From NCBI GenBank assembly GCA_021778815.1, contig JAJYBW010000068.1, forward strand, positions 1 through 11,601: DNA of 11,601 bases, given 5' to 3'. A program made the translations under genes and the position numbers. This DNA comes from Acidobacteriota bacterium. Lineage in GTDB: Bacteria > Acidobacteriota > Terriglobia > Terriglobales > Acidobacteriaceae. Positions 6,835-11,601 of the stretch are shown one piece after another (positions within the stretch are counted from its first letter, which is position 1; each line of letters starts with the position of its first letter). The notes under the pieces are model-generated. The model ran no database searches and had not been told where the DNA came from. It saw only the letters and a list, made by a program, of their open reading frames with translations.

Positions 6835-8163
6835 TTAATCGATGCCGAGCTTGTGTTCCATCTTTTCGAGTGAAATGCCCGTTGTTTCCGGATAGAAAAA
6901 CAGAACGAGGAAGAAGTCGAGTGCCATCATCGCGGCAAAAAAGATGAACGGATAGGCTCCGGACGTTCCTGCCATGATGGGAAAGATGAGCGAGATGATG
7001 GCATTCGAAATCCAATGGGACGAGCTTCCCAGGCCCTGGCCTTTGGCGCGCACACGATTCGGAAATACCTCGCTGATGTACACCCAGACAACTGCGCCTT
7101 GCGAAGCGGCAAAGCAGGCGATATAAGCCATCAGCAGCCACACCAGCCAGTGCAGGTGACGGTGGGTGACAAAAACGTAGGAGATCGCCGACAGGCAAGT
7201 GGTTAATCCCACGGTTCCAACCAGCAGCAATTTCTTGCGGCCAAATCGATCGATCACGGTCATCGCAAGTAGCGTGGCAACCAGGTTAGTCGCTCCCACA
7301 GCCACGGCCTGCAGATCGCCGGAGATTTTGCTGGCGCCGGCCATAGCAAAAATATCGTTCAAGTAATAGAGAATCGCGTTGATTCCCGATAGCTGGCTGA
7401 ACATTCCAACCGTGATGGCAAGAAACACCGGAAAACGATATTGTCGCGAGAAAAGCGGGTCGGTAGGCGAGGATCGTTCCAGATGAATGGAGGCGGCGAT
7501 CTCGTCCAGTTCCTGCTGCGGATTTCCGACGCCAGTGAGGCGAAGAACGTGCAGCGCCTCCGTCAAGTTTGACTGCATGGCCAGCCATCGTGGGCTGCGC
7601 GGAATGCCGAACAAGGCGACAAGAAAACATAATGCCGGCACCGCAGAGATGCCGAGTTGCCATCGCCATTCCGTCGCACCCAGTTGCAGCCGGCCAATCA
7701 GGAAGTTCGACAGATAGGCCAGCAGGATGCCGACAACAACGTTGACCTGAAAGCTTCCCACCAGGCGTCCACGCCACTTGGGAGGCGCAATCTCAGCGAT
7801 GTACATAGGGCCAAGAACGGAAGAGCCGCCGATGCCGAGGCCGCCGATGAAGCGAAAGAAGATCAGCACGGGCCAACTCCACGCAAACGCGCAACCCAAC
7901 GCGGAGATGACGTAGAAGATCGCCATCACGCGGAGGCTGTCTCTGCGCCCATATTTTTGCCCCGGGATGGCAGCTGTGAGCGCGCCAACGACGGTGCCGA
8001 CCAGCGCGCTGGAGACGGTGACACCCAGAAGAAAGTGCGTCAGGTGGTAGGTGAGCGATAACGCATGCGTGGTGCCGGAGATGACTGCCGTGTCGAATCC
8101 AAACAGCAGTCCTCCCAACGCGCCCACCAAGGTGCTTCTGATGACACTGCCGTTGATGGTCAT
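6835..8163 (-). CDS. MFS sugar porter (XylE/GLUT-like)
   Basis: This 442-residue inner-membrane permease of the major facilitator sugar porter family probably performs proton-coupled monosaccharide uptake. Twelve hydrophobic segments fit, six on each side of a loop near 195-245. Family motifs are GFDTAVISG (22-30), GRRDSL (72-77), PMYIAEIAPPKWRGRLVGSFQ (119-139), PRSPRWL (188-194), QLSGINAILYY (257-267), DRFGRKKLLLVG (305-316), GAVVWVYISEVFPNRVRAKGQ (356-376) and PETTGISLEKME (425-436). Aligned by eye to XylE, Gln139, Gln257, Asn262 and Trp360 match sugar-contacting residues Gln168, Gln289, Asn294 and Trp392. The first Gln of the usual QQ pair is Ser256, and the XylE Gln415 position is His383, so the sugar may differ from xylose. 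The gene starts 42 bp after the isomerase stop codon on the same strand, which suggests one transcript. A GAGG lies 13 nt before the ATG. Confidence 0.93.
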   Translation of the reverse strand: MTINGSVIRSTLVGALGGLLFGFDTAVISGTTHALSLTYHLTHFLLGVTVSSALVGTVVGALTAAIPGQKYGRRDSLRVMAIFYVISALGCAFAWSWPVLIFFRFIGGLGIGGSSVLGPMYIAEIAPPKWRGRLVGSFQVNVVVGILLAYLSNFLIGRLQLGATEWRWQLGISAVPALCFLVALFGIPRSPRWLAMQSNLTEALHVLRLTGVGNPQQELDEIAASIHLERSSPTDPLFSRQYRFPVFLAITVGMFSQLSGINAILYYLNDIFAMAGASKISGDLQAVAVGATNLVATLLAMTVIDRFGRKKLLLVGTVGLTTCLSAISYVFVTHRHLHWLVWLLMAYIACFAASQGAVVWVYISEVFPNRVRAKGQGLGSSSHWISNAIISLIFPIMAGTSGAYPFIFFAAMMALDFFLVLFFYPETTGISLEKMEHKLGID

Positions 8164-8205
8164 GGATGCTTTGCGATCCTCGATGGGGAAGAAAACAGTG
8201 GAGAG

Positions 8206-9840
8206 TTAATCAAATTTCATCGTGCCGCACAGATGCACGCGGACTCCCAGCGCGTCGAACATCGCAGCTTTGACCGCGAGCGCGTTGGCAGCCTCTTTGG
8301 CGTCGGGCGCATACGCAATGTTGACGTGATTTGCGCGATGTCGCGCCATGAAGGAGTCACGCGATATGCCCTGCAATACGGCGCTCACCATGGGCCATTG
8401 GCTGGTGGTGTGTTTCCATCGGCGATTGGCTTCTTCTTCCGGCAATTTGACGACGGTGCCGAGGCCCATGTCGACGTGCAGGGCATTGCCTTCGACAAAT
8501 ACGCGGCTCCATACGATATTTCCGGGTTTGCCGACGCCTTTCAATGTGCCGCCGCCCAGAGGAAAATACATGGGGGGCTGGCGCTCGCTGGATGCGCCCG
8601 CATATTCGCCGACAAAATGATTGGCCGGCGCCGCTCCGGAAATCTGCAGCACCCACACGAAATCGTCGATGCCGTCGCCCTGGAATTGTTCTCCCCAGCG
8701 CACGTCATGCAGGGTGGTGGCAGGATCGAGGCCGAGTGCGGTCCAGCAACGATTCGTCACCAGGGCATCGGTTCCGGCGCATTCGTCGACCTCATTGAAA
8801 TGCGGCAGCGGACGGCCAGCATAGAGTTCCTTGCGCGTGTTTTCCTGGTACACGGGTGGCCGATCGGAGTTATTGAACAGACCTTCAGCGAGGTCGGAGG
8901 CGGGAACCAAGTCTTTCAACCCCTGCTGATACTGAATGCCGATGGCGTCGCAACCGAAGTCATCCGCGATGCGGGCTGCGGCGATATACATTTTGCATTG
9001 CTCGTGGATCTGCGCGTCGGTCAGCTCCGAGTTCTCATCTATGCCGGTAATGAAGCGCAAGCCTTTCTTGTCCAGCCAATGCCGAACCGCCTGGGCTTCG
9101 TCATGCGTGATGGTACGCATCCTCGCCACCAGCGCCGATTGGCTCAAGCGCTCCTTGAACACTCCGATCGGATTGAGAAGTTCGTCATCGATGATGGCGT
9201 TGTACATTCCCATGCAGCCTTCGTCGAAGATGCCGAGGATGGCCTTCTTCTTTTGCAGTTCCGCGGCCAGCTGCTTGCCCTTGTTAGCGGCGCCCGGGGG
9301 AAGCGCTTTTACATCCAGGTCGCGCACATGGGACAAATCATGGGTGACGGTCCTGTGGTCGATCCATTCCTTTAGGCGAGTCAGAAAATATTCGTCGGTG
9401 AAATCCTTGCTCCACAGGGTACTGAAAGGCACCCCGGCTTTGACCATCGACCCGTTCAGGTTCAGCAGGCCGACCAAGCCAGGCCATTGTCCCGACCAAT
9501 TCGCGACGGTAAGGATGGGTCCGCGATGGCTGCGCATTCCGGGCAGCACGTGATGGCTATACTGCCAGGCGGCGGTGGCGAACACCAGGTTGGCCTCAGG
9601 GTCGATCGTAGCAAAAATATCCATGCCCATGCGCTGGCTGGAGATGAAGCCGTGCCCGCTGCGGGAATCGACAGGGAAGGCGCGCCGCACAGAAACGCCT
9701 GCATCCTGAAAACATTTCGTCAGCCTGCGCTCCAGATCCTCCTGGGCGGGCCAGCAGACCTGATTGGCAGACAGTCGCAGATCTCCGCTGGTGATGAGAA
9801 CGACATCCTGGATGGGGGAATTTGAAGTCGAATTTGGCAT
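8206..9840 (-). CDS. L-fucose/D-arabinose isomerase-like sugar isomerase
   Basis: The protein belongs to the L-fucose/L-arabinose isomerase superfamily, metal-dependent cytosolic enzymes that interconvert an aldose and a ketose. It has 544 residues against about 590 for E. coli FucI. Visible blocks are GIFDEGCMGMYNAIIDDELL (203-222), GVFKERLSQSAL (226-237), GIQYQQGLKDLVPASDLAEG (301-320), NEVDECAGTDALVTNR (349-364), HDVRWGE (378-384) and ANHVNIAYA (503-511). By eye, Glu350 and Asp379 fit the FucI metal ligands Glu337 and Asp361, and His505 may be the third. The exact sugar is uncertain: L-fucose, D-arabinose or a related sugar. I chose the ATG at 9840 over one 66 bp upstream (9906) because GAGG lies 11 nt before it and the extra residues have no family likeness. 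The permease gene follows after 42 bp. A perfect inverted repeat lies 35-60 bp upstream. No kinase or aldolase is nearby. Confidence 0.8.
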   Translation of the reverse strand: MPNSTSNSPIQDVVLITSGDLRLSANQVCWPAQEDLERRLTKCFQDAGVSVRRAFPVDSRSGHGFISSQRMGMDIFATIDPEANLVFATAAWQYSHHVLPGMRSHRGPILTVANWSGQWPGLVGLLNLNGSMVKAGVPFSTLWSKDFTDEYFLTRLKEWIDHRTVTHDLSHVRDLDVKALPPGAANKGKQLAAELQKKKAILGIFDEGCMGMYNAIIDDELLNPIGVFKERLSQSALVARMRTITHDEAQAVRHWLDKKGLRFITGIDENSELTDAQIHEQCKMYIAAARIADDFGCDAIGIQYQQGLKDLVPASDLAEGLFNNSDRPPVYQENTRKELYAGRPLPHFNEVDECAGTDALVTNRCWTALGLDPATTLHDVRWGEQFQGDGIDDFVWVLQISGAAPANHFVGEYAGASSERQPPMYFPLGGGTLKGVGKPGNIVWSRVFVEGNALHVDMGLGTVVKLPEEEANRRWKHTTSQWPMVSAVLQGISRDSFMARHRANHVNIAYAPDAKEAANALAVKAAMFDALGVRVHLCGTMKFD

Positions 9841-9874
9841 AAAAAGATAATCCTCATTCCTATTTCGTATTTCG

Positions 9875-9900
9875 GCGCGCAAAGAGTGGCATTTGCGCGC
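9875..9900. promoter_or_regulatory. Perfect 9-bp inverted repeat upstream of the isomerase-permease unit
   Basis: GCGCGCAAA (9875-9883) and TTTGCGCGC (9892-9900) are exact inverted copies around 8 nt. The site begins 35 bp before the isomerase ATG, where an operator or a 5'-leader hairpin would act on the sugar genes. It is the strongest symmetric site in the window outside genes apart from the rhomboid hairpin. No T-run follows. A role in sugar-responsive control is inferred from position only, and no regulator gene is adjacent. Confidence 0.45.
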
Positions 9901-9938
9901 AAGCAACAGGATATTCCCTTTCTTCCGATGTGTGGTCG

Positions 9939-9957
9939 GACCGGTAACTATCCGGTC
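9939..9957. promoter_or_regulatory. Perfect 6-bp inverted repeat in the isomerase/queA spacer
   Basis: GACCGG (9939-9944) and CCGGTC (9952-9957) are exact inverted copies around TAACTAT, a loop that itself resembles a -10 box on either strand. It lies 39 bp before the preferred queA start and about 100 bp from the isomerase start. It could be an operator overlapping a promoter, or a chance GC-rich match. No clear -35 element was found. Confidence 0.3.
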
Positions 9958-9995
9958 GGCGGCCGTAATTGAAAGCCCGCTCTAGAATACTTGTT

Positions 9996-11114
9996 GTGCT
10001 GGTTCGCGATTTTAACTACATTTTGCCGCCGGAGCAGATCGCGCAGCAGCCGCTGCAAGATCGCGCAGCCTCTCGCCTGCTTGTTGTAGACCGCGCGAGG
10101 GGAAGTGTGCAGGACAGTTGGTTCCGTCGTTTTCCAGATGTGCTGCGCCCCGGCGACCTGCTGGTGCTGAATGACACGCGGGTGCTGCCGGCCAGACTGT
10201 TTGCTCGTCGTGCGGGAATCCATGCGCAGGCGATCAGTGCTCGCAATCCGGCAGCCGCGCAGTATTTGCAGGGAAATGTTGAAGTCCTGTTGACCGCACA
10301 ACATTCGCCGCTGGAGTGGAGCGCGCTGGTGCATCCGGGGCGAAAGCTTCCGGTTGGGGAAAAGCTATTCTTTTTTGCGCCGGGCGAGGTTGACGCAGCC
10401 GGCAGTGCAAAGCCGCTGCTGACGGCGGAGATTGTTGGGCGGGGAGAGTTTGGCGAGCGACACCTGCGCTTTGATCCAGTCGCGGATTTCTACGCGGTTC
10501 TCGACCGCATCGGGCACATGCCGCTACCTCCCTACATTCATCGGACGGATGACGTCGCCGATCGCGAACGCTACCAAACGGTGTTCGCCGCCGAGCGTGG
10601 CTCGGCCGCTGCTCCCACTGCGGGGCTGCACTTTACCCCGGAGATTTTGTCCGCGATTCGTGCGCGTGGCGTCGAAATTGCTCACCTGACCCTGCACGTC
10701 GGCCTGGGAACCTTTCAGCCTGTCCGGGTTGAAAAGCTGGAGGACATTCGCCTGCACACGGAGCGATATACGCTGCCGGAATCGGCAGCGCAGGCTGTCA
10801 ACCGGGCACGACGCGAAGGGCGTCGTGTGATTGCGGTGGGAACCACAACGGTTCGCACGCTGGAACATTGCGCTCTGCAATCCGAGACGGGCGAATTGCG
10901 CGCCCATTCCGGGGAGACGGACATGTTTATTTCGCCGGGGTATGAGTTTCGTGTGGTGGGGGGACTGCTCACCAACTTCCATCTGCCGCAGTCGACGCTG
11001 CTGATGCTGGTGTGTGCTTTTGCGGGAACGGAAAGGGTGCTGGCAGCCTACAACCACGCGGTTGCCGATGGATATCGATTCTTTTCCTATGGGGACTGCA
11101 TGTTCCTGGCATAA
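9996..11114 (+). CDS. queA: S-adenosylmethionine:tRNA ribosyltransferase-isomerase (QueA)
   Basis: QueA transfers and isomerises the ribosyl group of SAM onto 7-aminomethyl-7-deazaguanine at the wobble base of tRNA (GUN anticodons), giving epoxyqueuosine. Family motifs along the 372 residues are RPGDLLVLNDTRVLPARLFARR (51-72), IGHMPLPPYI (172-181), YQTVFAAERGSAAAPTAGLHF (193-213), TLHVGLGTFQPVR (232-244), HTERYTLP (254-261), VIAVGTTTVRTLE (278-290), GLLTNFHLPQSTLLMLVCAFAG (323-344) and YRFFSYGDCMF (360-370). I chose the GTG at 9996 because it aligns with the E. coli start (MRVTDF against MLVRDF). A TTG at 9969 would add nine residues. Neither has a good ribosome site. About 17 extra residues sit between RRA (71-73) and NVEVLL. 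The C-terminus ends soon after the last motif. polA follows after 33 bp on the same strand. Confidence 0.95.
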   Translation: MLVRDFNYILPPEQIAQQPLQDRAASRLLVVDRARGSVQDSWFRRFPDVLRPGDLLVLNDTRVLPARLFARRAGIHAQAISARNPAAAQYLQGNVEVLLTAQHSPLEWSALVHPGRKLPVGEKLFFFAPGEVDAAGSAKPLLTAEIVGRGEFGERHLRFDPVADFYAVLDRIGHMPLPPYIHRTDDVADRERYQTVFAAERGSAAAPTAGLHFTPEILSAIRARGVEIAHLTLHVGLGTFQPVRVEKLEDIRLHTERYTLPESAAQAVNRARREGRRVIAVGTTTVRTLEHCALQSETGELRAHSGETDMFISPGYEFRVVGGLLTNFHLPQSTLLMLVCAFAGTERVLAAYNHAVADGYRFFSYGDCMFLA

Positions 11115-11147
11115 CGTCTTGTTGCAGATTCTGTAGACTCGAAAAAG

Positions 11148-11601
11148 ATGGCTCGCACCTCTGACAAACCCGCCGTATTTCTGCTCGACACCATGGGCTT
11201 CATCTTTCGCGCGTATCACGCCATGCAGCGGCAACGCCCGATGTCGACGCGCAGCGGAATTCCCACGGCAGCGGTGTATGTTTTTGTGAACATGCTGAAC
11301 CGGCTGCGAAAAGATTTCAAGCCTCAGTATCTTGCCGCCGTGTTTGATGTCAGCACTCCAGTGTTTCGCGATGAGCGAGCAAAGGATTTAAAGATTCGCA
11401 AGTTCAATACCGCGACGCAGACGTTCGATGAAGTGGAATACGCCGGCTACAAGGCAAACCGGACAGAGATGCCGCCGGACCTGTCGCAGCAAATTCCATA
11501 CATTCGGCGGGCGCTGGAGGCGTTTCGCATTCCCATGCTGCAGCAGGAAGGTTTTGAGGCCGACGACGTCATTGGAACTTTGACGCAGCAGGCGTCGAAA
11601 C
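11148..11601 (+). CDS. polA: DNA polymerase I, N-terminal part (5'-3' exonuclease domain), cut by the window end
   Basis: Only the first 151 residues are visible. They belong to the flap/5'-3' exonuclease domain that removes RNA primers and damaged strands. Conserved elements are FLLDTMGFIFRAYHAM (11-26) with metal-site Asp14, YLAAVFDV (61-68) with Asp67, YKANR (101-105) with the DNA-contacting Lys and Arg, and GFEADDVIGTL (135-145) with the acidic cluster Glu137, Asp139 and Asp140. About 20 residues more than in E. coli lie between FRDE (73-76) and YKANR. The ATG is preceded by an A-rich GAAAAAG rather than a strong ribosome site. The 33-bp gap after queA suggests co-transcription. The polymerase domain is outside the window. 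A stand-alone 5'-3' exonuclease is the alternative, less likely from the N-terminus. Confidence 0.92.
   Translation, partial: MARTSDKPAVFLLDTMGFIFRAYHAMQRQRPMSTRSGIPTAAVYVFVNMLNRLRKDFKPQYLAAVFDVSTPVFRDERAKDLKIRKFNTATQTFDEVEYAGYKANRTEMPPDLSQQIPYIRRALEAFRIPMLQQEGFEADDVIGTLTQQASK

Noticed and set aside
8065..9375. A 436-codon open frame on the plus strand
   Set aside because: It lies opposite the isomerase and the permease start, whose proteins have clear family motifs. Its translation is rich in Arg, His and Gln with no recognisable domain, as expected for an antisense shadow.
9969..9995. TTG at 9969 as the queA start
   Set aside because: It has no ribosome site and adds nine residues not seen in the family. 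The GTG at 9996 matches the standard QueA N-terminus.
1..11601. A new defence, mobile or biosynthetic system in the window
   Set aside because: All substantial genes fit well-known families. There are no transposases, integrases, repeat arrays, nucleases of defence type, reverse transcriptases or biosynthetic core enzymes.

Overview
The window reads as a stretch of ordinary chromosome from a bacterium of moderate GC content, most likely an acidobacterium (Acidobacteriota, Terriglobia-like). That placement is an inference. It rests on the XRE regulator with its 'GLLRCYLSRVENGHTVPSL' core, on the DNA polymerase I start 'FLLDTMGFIFRAYHAM' with an extra loop before 'YKANR', and on an extra loop in QueA. 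These forms match my memory of acidobacterial proteins, and no search was run. There are no tRNA or rRNA genes, no CRISPR array, and no transposase or integrase, and nothing suggests recent transfer.

Layout. Bases 1-289 are mostly non-coding, with a possible gene start leaving the window on the minus strand. purH (minus, 290-1867) encodes the enzyme for the last two steps of IMP synthesis. A 278-bp divergent spacer with short repeats separates it from a rhomboid serine protease (plus, 2146-2964), which ends in a perfect GC-rich hairpin. A small XRE-family regulator (minus, 3083-3439) faces the rhomboid gene. It is divergent from a TolC-type outer-membrane efflux protein (plus, 3783-5309), and the gap between them holds two clear inverted repeats. 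zwf (glucose-6-phosphate dehydrogenase, plus, 5382-6782) follows tolC after 72 bp. zwf converges on a two-gene minus-strand unit: an L-fucose/D-arabinose-isomerase-like enzyme (8206-9840) followed by a sugar-porter-family MFS permease (6835-8163). queA (epoxyqueuosine synthesis, plus, 9996-11114) is divergent from the isomerase, and the shared spacer again holds two perfect inverted repeats. The window ends inside polA (plus, from 11148), covering the first 151 residues of the 5'-3' exonuclease domain.

How the genes work together. The clearest functional unit is the isomerase-permease pair: import of a monosaccharide followed by aldose-ketose isomerisation. No kinase or aldolase is present to complete the pathway. 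zwf next door feeds glucose-6-phosphate into the oxidative pentose phosphate pathway, but it is on the opposite strand and is not part of that unit. tolC lacks the membrane-fusion and inner-membrane pump genes it would need, so its partners must be elsewhere. purH, queA and polA are housekeeping genes. I found no convincing new biological system. The points most worth a second look are the inverted repeats in the divergent spacers, the changed sugar-binding positions in the permease, and the inserted loops in PolA and QueA.
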